Shown here one piece after another: positions 1-7,072 of a stretch of DNA of 15,865 bases. This stretch comes from UBA6115 sp964534515. GTDB taxonomy: Bacteria > Bacillota > Clostridia > Christensenellales > Aristaeellaceae. The stretch lies in contig CAZHPW010000054.1 of NCBI GenBank assembly GCA_964534515.1, forward strand, positions 1 to 15,865, given 5' to 3'. Positions within the stretch are counted from its first letter, which is position 1. Each line of letters begins with the position of its first letter. Made by a program: the position numbers and the translations under genes. The notes below the pieces were generated by a model that worked only from the letters and a program-made list of their open reading frames with translations, was not told where the DNA came from and ran no database searches.

Positions 1-449
1 AACAGCAGCTGGTAGGCGCCGTTGGCGAAATAGCCCAGGATGAGGGAGCCGATGGTCTCCTGGCCCTTCATCTTGTTGAGCAGGGAGCCGATGAGGAAGC
101 CCAGCAGCGCCGCCAGCGGCAGGGTGATGCCCGCGGCCGCCAGCAGCCCGGTCACGCCTTCCAGGTCCCAGTTGATGGCCAGCATCAGGCCCACCTGCGC
201 CGCCATGGCGCCGATGGTGATGGCGAAGTTGATGCCCATGCCCGCGATGATGGGGATGATGAGCGCCAGGACGATGAACAGGTTGCGGGTGACGCGGCCC
301 ATCAGCTGGCTGAAGATATCAGACAGCCCGCGGCCGGAGATGATTACAAAGAAGATGGACAGCAAAAGGAAGACATAGGTCACGATGTACTCGCGCACAT
401 TCTCCCTCGCCGCATCCAGGAAACGTTGTTTTCTTGTCAAATCAGCCAC
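1..449 (-). CDS. ABC transporter permease 2, CUT2/BPD_transp_2 type (3' partial)
   Basis: Second integral-membrane subunit of the sugar-type ABC importer; the C-terminus lies beyond position 1. About 149 residues are visible. They start ADLTRKQRFLDAARENV, a cytoplasmic amphipathic leader, and continue into hydrophobic segments (YIVTYVFLLLSIFFVII, LFIVLALIIPIIAGMGI, then GLLAAAGITLPLAALLGFLIG). Next comes the cytoplasmic coupling-type loop NKMKGQETIGSLILGY, which matches the KLLNRLKGSEMTVSTYVG loop of the upstream permease. The start is a GTG at 447-449, preceded at 8 bases by AGGAGG. It overlaps the end of permease 1 by 8 bases, which indicates translational coupling. The family (RbsC/nucleoside-permease-like) is clear; the substrate is not. 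Two different permeases in one operon is more typical of nucleoside-type importers than of a ribose-type homodimer. Confidence 0.85.
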   Translation of the reverse strand, partial: MADLTRKQRFLDAARENVREYIVTYVFLLLSIFFVIISGRGLSDIFSQLMGRVTRNLFIVLALIIPIIAGMGINFAITIGAMAAQVGLMLAINWDLEGVTGLLAAAGITLPLAALLGFLIGSLLNKMKGQETIGSLILGYFANGAYQLL

Positions 450-2331
450 GTCCTTCACCTCCTGACTGGGTCAGGGCATAGAGGATGATGCCGTTGGAAA
501 TCAGGATACGCATGACCTCGGACAGACCTCCTTCGGATATGGCGGCGTTGGCCACCTGGATACCAAGGGCCAGGACCCCCTGGAAGAGGAAGGTGCCGAT
601 GATGACATGGGACACCTTGGCCCGGGACACGGTCGCGCCGCCGATCAGGATGGCGCTGGCCGCGACAAAGCCCATCTGCTTGGGGCCGTTGTACAGCTGC
701 ATGAAGCCGAAGGACTGGGAGTAGACAATGATGCCGACCGCCGCGATGACGGTGGAGATGGTGGTGCCGATGATGCGCATCTTGTCCACGTTCACGCCGG
801 CCGCCTCGGCAAAGCGCACGTTGGCGCCGCCCGCGTTCATGGCCACACCGGTGCGGCTGGAGGAGAAGAGCCACATCATTAGGCAGCACAGCAGGAAGAA
901 GAGCAAAAGCCCGGTGGGCACATGGACGCCCAGCACCTCAAAGGCCAGGAAATTGTCCAGAATCTGGCCGAAGGAATCGCTCATGTTGTGCATGCTCCTA
1001 AGCCCGCTCCCAAGCGCCCAGGTCAGTTTGGGGTTCTTGAACGGCAGCATCATCCACGCGATGCAGAACAACGATACGATGGAGAAGCCCACGTAGGTGG
1101 ACACCGTCATCTCGCTGCCCTTTAGGCGGTTGAGCAGTTTGCCGTACAGCAGGCCGATGGGAACGGCGATGAGGCTGCCCACGATGACGGAAAAGAAGAA
1201 GGCGCCCCAGCCGACCATGTTCATTTCCATGGCGAAGAGCGTGGACAATAAGCCCGCGATGATGCCCACCGTCATGCCCATGTTCAGGCTGATGCCCGAC
1301 TGGATGCCCGGCAGCATGGCCAGGGCCAGGACGCCGTACATGCCGGTGCGCCAGAGGATGGTGGAGAACATGCCGGGCACGTTGATATCATACAGCGCGG
1401 CCGCGATGCACAGCAGGATAAAGAACAGCGAAATGACCAGGCGCGGCATGCCCAGGGAGCGTTTGATGGGCTTGTAGTAGAGCACGGTCAGGGCGAAAAT
1501 GAGCGCGCCGGCCGCCAACACAACCAGGTTTCCGGCCTGGCGGGCTACGAGCATGCGCGTTTTCTCAGCGCCGACAAAGCCGTTTTCCGCGCCGGTTCTG
1601 GCATAGCGGTCATACTCGTCCTTGAAGCTGGCTTCACCGCCCTTGACCACTTCAATGAGGGGGTCGCGCAAATCCTGCTGCATGTCGCCGGTCAGGTCGG
1701 GCAGGTTGCCCGCGAGCACCGCGTACATGGCGTCATAGGAAGGGGTCAGGCTCTGAAGCAACCCTTGCAGCTGGGCTGAGGGGACAAAGCCGGAGTAGTC
1801 CACCTCGGCGCTGTCGGCGCTTAGGAGGGCATCCTCTGAGACCACGGTACTCTGGGTCTGCTCGGCCTCAGCCTGCTGCTCCTTGAGCGCTTCCTGGCTT
1901 TCAAGCCAGGTCTTGGCGTAGGCGGCCTTTTCGGTGGCTTCCAGCGCCGCGTAGTCATTGAGCGCCAGCTCCAGGTTTTCAACCGCGGCACTTAAGTCGC
2001 TGCGGTCCAGGTTGTCATAGGTGTAGTACTTGGCTTCCGCCGCCGCGCGCGCCTCAGCGCCCTTTTCTTCCATATAAACGGAAATCTGGTTGCGGCTCAT
2101 CTTCAGCGCCCTGCCCTCCTCACGGGCATCGGACTTGGCCTGCAGGTAGACCTGGTTGATGATGGCGCCGGATGCCGTGCGCATGACAGCATAATTGCGC
2201 ATGCGCAGCATCGCGGCCTTGGTCTCTTCCCTGCCCCTTAAGGTGAAGCCCCAGATGCCGGCGGATAACAGGCCCAGGGCCAGGACAGCCAGAAGGATAA
2301 AGGCTATCCATTGTGATTTGGTTTGTTTCAT
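442..2331 (-). CDS. ABC transporter permease 1 with large N-terminal extracytoplasmic insertion
   Basis: Membrane subunit of the sugar-type ABC importer, 629 residues. Residues 8-29 form TM1. Residues about 30-266 are hydrophilic, rich in Ala, Glu, Gln and Lys and apparently mostly helical, with a coiled-coil-like stretch around 90-160. From about 267 onward there are eight or more hydrophobic helices typical of BPD_transp_2, including NLVVLAAGALIFALTVLYY and the LNMGMTVGIIAGLLS segment. The cytoplasmic loop NRLKGSEMTVSTYVG probably contacts the ATPase. Usual RbsC-like permeases are about 310-350 residues and lack the insertion, so this protein is nearly double length. Its ATG overlaps the ATPase stop as ATGA, and its stop overlaps the next permease start. 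Membership in the permease family is secure; the role of the extra domain, perhaps docking the binding protein, is inference. Confidence 0.88.
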   Translation of the reverse strand: MKQTKSQWIAFILLAVLALGLLSAGIWGFTLRGREETKAAMLRMRNYAVMRTASGAIINQVYLQAKSDAREEGRALKMSRNQISVYMEEKGAEARAAAEAKYYTYDNLDRSDLSAAVENLELALNDYAALEATEKAAYAKTWLESQEALKEQQAEAEQTQSTVVSEDALLSADSAEVDYSGFVPSAQLQGLLQSLTPSYDAMYAVLAGNLPDLTGDMQQDLRDPLIEVVKGGEASFKDEYDRYARTGAENGFVGAEKTRMLVARQAGNLVVLAAGALIFALTVLYYKPIKRSLGMPRLVISLFFILLCIAAALYDINVPGMFSTILWRTGMYGVLALAMLPGIQSGISLNMGMTVGIIAGLLSTLFAMEMNMVGWGAFFFSVIVGSLIAVPIGLLYGKLLNRLKGSEMTVSTYVGFSIVSLFCIAWMMLPFKNPKLTWALGSGLRSMHNMSDSFGQILDNFLAFEVLGVHVPTGLLLFFLLCCLMMWLFSSSRTGVAMNAGGANVRFAEAAGVNVDKMRIIGTTISTVIAAVGIIVYSQSFGFMQLYNGPKQMGFVAASAILIGGATVSRAKVSHVIIGTFLFQGVLALGIQVANAAISEGGLSEVMRILISNGIILYALTQSGGEGRG

Positions 2332-3920
2332 ACCGCTTCCCCCTCCCCGGATGAGATGCCGCTCATCGCCAGGCCAAACTCCGCGTCCGGGCTGTCCGGC
2401 TTCAAAATGGCGGTCTCCTTGCCTTCCGCGACGATGACGATGCGGTCACAGACGGAGCGCAGCTCCATAAGTTCGCTGGACACCATCACGATGGTCAGCC
2501 CCTGCTCGCGGTTTAGACGCACCAGGGTATCCAACACCAGCGCCTTGGCGCCGATGTCAATGCCGCGCGTGGGCTCTGACACAAAGAGGAAGCGCGGCTT
2601 CATGGTGAGGGCGCGGGCGATACAGACCTTTTGCTGGTTGCCGCCAGACAGCGTGCCCGTGGTCTGGGTAGGCGACTGGCAGCGGATATCCAGGTCCTTA
2701 ATCATGTCCCTGGCGTGGTTCCTGATTTGTCTGGCGGAGCGGATTTTGAAGTGTCCGACGCCGGTCAGGAACTCTTTTTTAATCTGCATGGCGTTAAAGG
2801 CGATGTTGTCCTCAATGGACTCATCCAGCAGCAAACCCACGCCGCGGCGATCCTCTGAAACCATGCTCATCCCGTGGCGCAGCGCCGATTCGGGGTTGTT
2901 GAGCTTCAGTTCCTCGCCAAACAGCTTGACCGACCCGGTCGCCGGGTACAGACCCATGACGCCGTTGGGCAAGCCAACCTTGCCCTGGCCGGCCAGGCCG
3001 CCGATGCCGACAATCTCGCCCTCCATCACGTCCAGGTTCAGCCCGTGGAGGGATTCGCCCGGCATATCCACATACAAATTGCGCACTTCAAGCGCCACTT
3101 TGCCGGATAGCGGGCCTTTACGGGGCGGGGTGGCGATGATGCCCTCAGAGCCCCGGCCAATCATCATGCCGGCCATGTCCGTTAAGGTGGTGTCCGCGAT
3201 GGACTTGCGGGCGACCAGCTTGCCGTCGCGCAGCACCGTCACGGTATCCGCGGCCTTCATGACCTCGTTTAAGCGATGGGTGATAAAAATAATCGCGATG
3301 CCGCTTGCGGCGATGCTCTTCATGACCGAGATGAGCTGGTCCGCTTCGCTTTCGGTCAATACCGCGGTGGGCTCATCAAATACCAGCAGCTTTACCCCGG
3401 TTTTATCGATCTCGCGCGCGATTTCAACAAACTGCATGTAGCCCACCGGCAGGGTGCGCACCAGGGTGTCCTCCTTGATGGAGACGCCCACGCTGTCCAG
3501 CGCTTTGCGCGCGTCGCCTGCCATGGCGGCGTGGTCCAGGGACTCCAGTTCCTCGCCCAGGATGCGGCTGATGACATTCTTGCGGCTGATTTCACGGTTT
3601 AACTTGATGTTCTCCGTGATGGTAAAGCCGGGAATGAGCATGAACTCCTGGTGCACCATGCCGATGCCCAACGTCATGGCCTCCTGGGGGGAATGGACAT
3701 GAGCCGTCTCCCCCGCGATGAGCGTTTCCCCTTTGAAGCCGCCGGTTGAATGAATGACCGGCATGCCAAAGAGGATGTTCATCAGGGTGGACTTGCCGGC
3801 CCCGTTTTCGCCAAGCAGCGCGTGAATCTCGCCCGGTTTGACCTTTAAGGTGACATCGCTCAATACGCGGCTTTCACCGTAGCTCTTGGATATGTTGTTC
3901 ATTTCAAGGATGTACTCCAA
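2328..3920 (-). CDS. Sugar-type ABC transporter ATP-binding protein (two fused ABC domains)
   Basis: ATPase subunit of the importer, 530 residues from a TTG start at 3918-3920, similar to RbsA/MglA-type proteins (about 500). The TTG is preferred because homologues begin M-x-EYILEMxxISK and an AAGGAAGGGG ribosome site lies about 12 bases upstream; an ATG at 3902 is the alternative. Domain 1 has Walker A GENGAGKST (37-45), Walker B LLVFDEPTA (E183) and the switch histidine in FITHRLNEV, but its signature is LPVGYMQ (157-163) rather than LSGGQ. Domain 2 has an intact signature LSGGNQQKV (424 on) but a decayed Walker A, GLAGQGKVG (308-316), and VSEPTRGID with Ser448 where the Walker B aspartate belongs. 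One composite ATP site therefore looks intact and the other degenerate. The gene follows the binding protein and overlaps permease 1 by ATGA. Confidence 0.92.
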   Translation of the reverse strand: MEYILEMNNISKSYGESRVLSDVTLKVKPGEIHALLGENGAGKSTLMNILFGMPVIHSTGGFKGETLIAGETAHVHSPQEAMTLGIGMVHQEFMLIPGFTITENIKLNREISRKNVISRILGEELESLDHAAMAGDARKALDSVGVSIKEDTLVRTLPVGYMQFVEIAREIDKTGVKLLVFDEPTAVLTESEADQLISVMKSIAASGIAIIFITHRLNEVMKAADTVTVLRDGKLVARKSIADTTLTDMAGMMIGRGSEGIIATPPRKGPLSGKVALEVRNLYVDMPGESLHGLNLDVMEGEIVGIGGLAGQGKVGLPNGVMGLYPATGSVKLFGEELKLNNPESALRHGMSMVSEDRRGVGLLLDESIEDNIAFNAMQIKKEFLTGVGHFKIRSARQIRNHARDMIKDLDIRCQSPTQTTGTLSGGNQQKVCIARALTMKPRFLFVSEPTRGIDIGAKALVLDTLVRLNREQGLTIVMVSSELMELRSVCDRIVIVAEGKETAILKPDSPDAEFGLAMSGISSGEGEAV

Positions 3921-3942
3921 AGTAAACGAACACCCCTTCCTT

Positions 3943-4042
3943 NNNNNNNNNNNNNNNNNNNNNNNNNNNNNNNNNNNNNNNNNNNNNNNNNNNNNNNNNN
4001 NNNNNNNNNNNNNNNNNNNNNNNNNNNNNNNNNNNNNNNNNN
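3943..4042. other. Assembly gap (100 N)
   Basis: Exactly 100 undetermined bases, the usual placeholder for a scaffold join of unknown true length. It hides the stop codon and last few residues of the binding-protein gene and the short spacer before the ATPase gene. Any reading frame running through it is meaningless. Confidence 0.97.
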
Positions 4043-5163
4043 TCGCGGAAGTTGACGTTGTCAAAGAGAATCATGAAGTAGTTTGGCACTTCGTTGCCGT
4101 TGGCATCCACATAGGAGGACACAGCGGCTTCGGCGCCGGCGACCTTGCTCAGCGCGGCCACGAGCTTGTCCTTATCGGTCTTCTCGCCGCCATTCTCGAT
4201 GTAATCCTTGGCGTACTCATAGCCGCCCAGAATCATGCTCATGTTGACGGGGACAGCCCAGGTGGACACGCGGTCAACCGCGCCCAGCTCGTCCAGTTTG
4301 GAAGCCATTTTCTCCAGATAGGAGTCGATGTTGCCGTAGTCTTCCGGGGACACGCCCAGGCCCAGGGAGGCCGGGAAGCCGTGGAAGGGGCTGGGGCAGC
4401 AGGGCAGGGGATAATAGGCATTCGGCTCCTTGAGGACGGCCGCCTGCAGGGCTTCCTGCATGCCGCAGTTGGTGACGAAGAAGGCAACCTTCTTGCCGGC
4501 GTACTCTTCCATGACCTTGGGCACGTCAGAGAGGATGAAGGTCTGGGCGCCGGTCATGCCGGCGTCACCGGTGGGGTCGGGCGCGTCGCGCAGAACCAGT
4601 TCGATGCCGGCCAATTCCGCTTCTTCCTTCATGACGTTGAAGCGGGCGACGATGGTTTCATAGCCCATGTGGCGGGCAAAGGAGTAATGGACCAGGACGT
4701 CAGCGCCCCATTCCTTGGCGGTTTCAACGATCTGATAGCCGCCGTTGATTTCGTCAACGCCCATGACAACGTCAGCAGCGCCGGCGATATCGGCAGGGTC
4801 TTCCGCGGGGACACCGGCGATGAGCAGGATGTCAGGGCGGGTTTCACGGATTTTGGTGAAAGCGGCGGTGGCGCCCTGGACGGCCTGGGTCATGATGATG
4901 GCCTTGACCGCGGGATCCTCGGAGAGCTTCACCAGTTTGCCGATGGTGGTCTCGACTTCAGAGGAGAAGTTGTCCGGATACGTATCCGTAATGACAACAC
5001 CGGGGTTCTCGGCGACCAGTTTCTCAGCGGCGCGGAATTCTTCCTCGCCCTGGGAGGTGGTGCCGGTGAGGATGGCGATTTTGTACGCGGGTTCCTCAGC
5101 CATGGCCGGCACAAGGCCCAGCATCATGGTCAGCGCCAGAAACAGGACTAACAGTTTTTTCAT
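4043..5163 (-). CDS. Secreted ABC-importer substrate-binding protein, DUF3798-like (3' end in gap)
   Basis: Extracytoplasmic binding component of the importer. It starts at the ATG at 5161-5163, 5 bases after AAGGAGGG. The signal peptide is MKKLLVLFLALTMMLGLVPAMA, with cleavage likely before EEPAY. There is no lipobox cysteine, so it is not an obvious lipoprotein. The mature part is a type I periplasmic-binding fold: YKIAILTGTTSQGEEEFRAA, then KAIIMTQAVQGATAAF, DILLIAGVPAEDPADIA, a hinge-like ADVLVHYSFARHMGYE, and KVAFFVTNCGMQEALQAA. I recognise this as the clostridial DUF3798 family, often found with sugar-type ABC genes. About 373 residues are visible, and the final NYFMILFDNVNF is near the usual C-terminus, so little is lost in the gap. 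It is first in the operon, as expected for a highly expressed binding protein. The substrate is unknown; a sugar or nucleoside is a guess from the partner subunits. Confidence 0.82.
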
Positions 5164-5228
5164 GGGGTCCCTCCTTATTTTCCTTCTCAGCGCACAGCGC
5201 AAACGCCGCTGGCCTGTATGGTAGACTA

Positions 5229-5258
5229 ATATTAATGCGTTTTCCATGAATATGTCAA
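5229..5258 (-). promoter_or_regulatory. Promoter of the ABC importer operon
   Basis: On the minus strand a perfect -35 TTGACA (5253-5258) is followed after 18 bases by TAATAT (5229-5234), a 4/6 match to the -10. It lies about 65 bases upstream of the binding-protein start. The spacer contains GGAAAACGCATTAA, which resembles a catabolite-responsive element. Confidence 0.6.
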
Positions 5259-5261
5259 GCA

Positions 5262-5274
5262 TTTGTTCAACAAA
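5262..5274. promoter_or_regulatory. Palindrome TTTGTT-C-AACAAA upstream of importer promoter
   Basis: Perfect 6-base inverted repeat around one central base, a few bases upstream of the -35 of the importer promoter. The arms resemble the TTTGTTT/AAACAAA half-sites of Bacillus XylR operators. It could be a regulator site, but no regulator is in the window. Confidence 0.35.
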
Positions 5275-5487
5275 CCTGTCCCCGCAAAGGAAAATGGATG
5301 GTATTTACCAGAGCGTTCCAAAGATTCCGACATCGTTTTCACCAGAAAGCACAGGTATTTCAAAATGAAAACAAGATAAATGCAAGTTTTATACATTTCT
5401 GTATATTGAATGGAACGGACAAATGTTGGAGGTGAGGCCCTGACCAGGAGCCTGAGCGGCAACAAGCCCGAAAACCATTGAAAATGC

Positions 5488-5516
5488 TTGAAAGCGCCCC
5501 AACTCTATGCTAAGAT
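5488..5516 (+). promoter_or_regulatory. Putative promoter of mscL
   Basis: TTGAAA (5488-5493) and TAAGAT (5511-5516) are separated by 17 bases, about 37 bases upstream of the mscL start. The -35 matches at 5/6 and the -10 at 4/6. Confidence 0.5.
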
Positions 5517-5553
5517 AAGTTCACCAATTCACAGGAAGCGAGGAACCCTCCAA

Positions 5554-6006
5554 ATGAAGAAAATCGGCAAGGAATTCAAAGAGTTTATCATGCGCGGCAA
5601 CGTGCTGGACATGGCGGTCGGTGTTGTCATCGGCGGCGCGTTCGGCAAAATTGTCTCCAGCCTGGTCAATGACATGATTATGCCCCTGGTGTCTTTACTG
5701 ACCGGCGGCATCAACATGTCCGGCCTGTTTGTCACCCTGGGCAAGACCGATGTGCCCTTTGCCTCTGTTGACGCGGCCAAGGAAGCCGGCGTCGCCACCC
5801 TCAACTACGGCATGTTCATCCAGTCCGTGATTGACTTCCTCATCATCGCCCTGGCCATCTTCCTCTTTGTGAAGGCCATCAACAGCCTGCGCCGCAAGCA
5901 GGAGCCCGCCCCCGCGCCGGCCCCCAGGCTCTGCGAATTCTGCCGTCAGCCCGTTGCCGATGACGCCACCCGCTGCCCGCACTGCACCAGCCAGCTGAGC
6001 AAATAA
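5554..6006 (+). CDS. mscL: Large-conductance mechanosensitive channel MscL with C-terminal zinc ribbon
   Basis: Membrane channel that opens under high tension to release solutes during osmotic downshock. It has 150 residues. The amphipathic N-terminus MKKIGKEFKEFIMRGNVLD leads into TM1, MAVGVVIGGAFGKIVSSLV, the glycine-rich pore helix with the family pattern. A periplasmic loop (about 48-88) follows, then TM2 FIQSVIDFLIIALAIFLFV. The cytoplasmic tail has a proline/alanine linker (EPAPAPAP) and a CxxC-x10-CxxC zinc ribbon (C127, C130, C141, C144) ending PHCTSQLSK. The classic E. coli protein (136 residues) lacks this ribbon and has a helical bundle there. I believe similar ribbons occur in other Clostridia. 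The start at 5554 is chosen because upstream in-frame codons have no MscL similarity; its ribosome site (GAGG, 10 bases away) is modest. The HAD gene follows 7 bases after the stop. Confidence 0.95.
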   Translation: MKKIGKEFKEFIMRGNVLDMAVGVVIGGAFGKIVSSLVNDMIMPLVSLLTGGINMSGLFVTLGKTDVPFASVDAAKEAGVATLNYGMFIQSVIDFLIIALAIFLFVKAINSLRRKQEPAPAPAPRLCEFCRQPVADDATRCPHCTSQLSK

Positions 6007-6013
6007 GGAAACC

Positions 6014-6646
6014 ATGAACGAATACCGCTGCTTTATCTGGGATTTTGACGGCACCCTGTATGACACCTACGGGCGCATTGCCCGCGCGGTCAAAAAGGGC
6101 TTAACCGCCATGGGCCTGGATGAGGGTGACAAAGACATCAAAGCCCTGGCCAAGTCCACCTTGAAACAGGCGTGCATCGCCTTAGCGGGCGAGGAGCGCT
6201 CCCAGGAACTGCTGGCGCATTACTTCGCGCACGCGGAGGACGAGGGCCCCGAAACCATGCAGCCCTATGAAGGCTGTGAGGAGACGCTGAAAGAAGTCAT
6301 GGACAGGGGCGGGGTGAACTACCTGTACACCCACCGCAACCGGTCCGCCCTGGAGGCGCTGGAGCGGGACAACCTGCTGCAATACTTCCGCGACTTCATC
6401 ACCGACGAGGCCGACTTCCCCAGCAAGCCGGAGCCGGACGCCTTAAACTGGCTCATTGAGCAGCATCACCTGGAACGCAGGGAGTGCGTGATGATTGGCG
6501 ACAGGGTCATTGACACCCAGGCCGGAAACAACGCCGGCATCGCGGGCGCGCTGTTTGACCCGGACGGCTTCTACAAGCCGGAGGACGCCGACTTCTACTT
6601 CACCAAGCTGACGGATATCCCCAAGGTTTTGATGGAAGAAGAATAA
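6014..6646 (+). CDS. HAD-family hydrolase, phosphoglycolate phosphatase-like
   Basis: Soluble phosphatase of the haloacid dehalogenase superfamily, 210 residues. Motif I is DFDGTLYD, with nucleophile D10 and acid D12. Motif II is T106 in YLYTHRN, motif III is K138 in FPSKPEPD, and motif IV is GDRVID (D163, D167), so all four catalytic motifs are present. The helical cap between motifs I and II (about residues 18-85) is the C1 type of the Gph/PgmB group. The substrate cannot be decided: phosphoglycolate, beta-phosphoglucomutase-like sugar phosphates and nucleotides are all possible. It begins 7 bases after mscL with an AAGGAA ribosome site, so it is probably co-transcribed, and a terminator follows. 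Why it is paired with a mechanosensitive channel is not evident. Confidence 0.88.
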   Translation: MNEYRCFIWDFDGTLYDTYGRIARAVKKGLTAMGLDEGDKDIKALAKSTLKQACIALAGEERSQELLAHYFAHAEDEGPETMQPYEGCEETLKEVMDRGGVNYLYTHRNRSALEALERDNLLQYFRDFITDEADFPSKPEPDALNWLIEQHHLERRECVMIGDRVIDTQAGNNAGIAGALFDPDGFYKPEDADFYFTKLTDIPKVLMEEE

Positions 6647-6658
6647 ACCAAACACCTA

Positions 6659-6686
6659 AAAAGAGAGCGTTAAGCTCTCTTTTCTT
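6659..6686 (+). terminator. Rho-independent terminator after the HAD gene
   Basis: Perfect stem AAGAGAGC/GCTCTCTT with loop GTTAA, extended by two A-T pairs and followed by T-rich sequence. It starts 12 bases after the stop and separates the mscL unit from the hydrogenase unit. Confidence 0.88.
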
Positions 6687-6720
6687 ATGTCGGTAAAACA
6701 TTTTCGCCGGCGCTTTTGTG

Positions 6721-6729
6721 TGCTATACT
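6721..6729 (+). promoter_or_regulatory. Extended -10 promoter of the ferredoxin-hydrogenase unit
   Basis: TGC-TATACT is an extended -10 element. The expected -35 (TTTTCG near 6701) is poor, as is common for extended -10 promoters. It lies 55 bases before the ferredoxin start and just after a terminator. Confidence 0.6.
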
Positions 6730-6784
6730 GAAACGGTACAAACCGGCAAAGGATTTGCGGAAAACTGTATATCAGGAGGTGCCA

Positions 6785-7066
6785 ATGGAACGAATTCTTG
6801 TAGAAGTCTGCGCGGGTACGCACTGTGTGATGATGGGCTCCATGAACATCATCGACGCCGTCCATTCCCTGGAGGAGTTCAGGGCGCAGATGGGGACGCC
6901 GTGCGCAATCGAAGTGAAGGCCATCCCCTGCATGAACACATGCAAGCAAGACGGAGACGAGGAAGCCCATCAGGGACCATTTGTGAAGGTCAACGGACAA
7001 TTGATTGAGCACGCGGAAAGCGAAAACGTCATGGCCGAAATCATGAAGGTGTGCAAGGAGGGATAA
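6785..7066 (+). CDS. Thioredoxin-like [2Fe-2S] ferredoxin, hydrogenase partner
   Basis: Small cytoplasmic electron carrier, 93 residues, resembling the C-terminal domain of NuoE and the small subunits of bifurcating hydrogenases. The cluster ligands fit C-x4-C (C9, C14 in VCAGTHC) and C-x3-C in AIPCMNTC, the thioredoxin-like [2Fe-2S] pattern. Between them is MNIIDAVHSLEEFRAQ, a helix of the fold. The ATG at 6785 is fixed by AGGAGGT four bases upstream; upstream in-frame sequence covers the promoter and is not coding. The gene ends 6 bases before the hydrogenase, so the two are surely co-transcribed and the protein probably passes electrons to or from it. No flavin/NAD-binding subunit (NuoF/HydB type) is encoded next door, so direct NAD(P)H coupling is not supported here. 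Confidence 0.88.
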   Translation: MERILVEVCAGTHCVMMGSMNIIDAVHSLEEFRAQMGTPCAIEVKAIPCMNTCKQDGDEEAHQGPFVKVNGQLIEHAESENVMAEIMKVCKEG

Positions 7067-7072
7067 ATCCCG

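Larger units (their letters stand above)
5164..5553. other. Divergent intergenic region between importer operon and mscL
   Basis: This 390-base non-coding stretch separates divergent transcription units. It holds the importer promoter and palindrome on the left, and the mscL promoter on the right. The middle (about 5290-5470) is AT-richer than the genes. I see no convincing small gene, structured RNA or tRNA in it. Confidence 0.6.

Noticed and set aside
2323..3441. 372-codon plus-strand frame opposite the ATPase
   Set aside because: Shadow of a gene with clear Walker and signature motifs; Ser/Pro/Arg-rich composition typical of antisense translation.
3886..5151. Long plus-strand open frame crossing the N gap, antisense to the binding protein
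   Set aside because: It runs through undetermined bases, has no ribosome site and is a compositional shadow of the minus-strand gene.
5232..5465. 77-codon minus-strand frame in the divergent intergenic region
   Set aside because: No ribosome site, no recognisable motif, and it overlaps the importer promoter elements.
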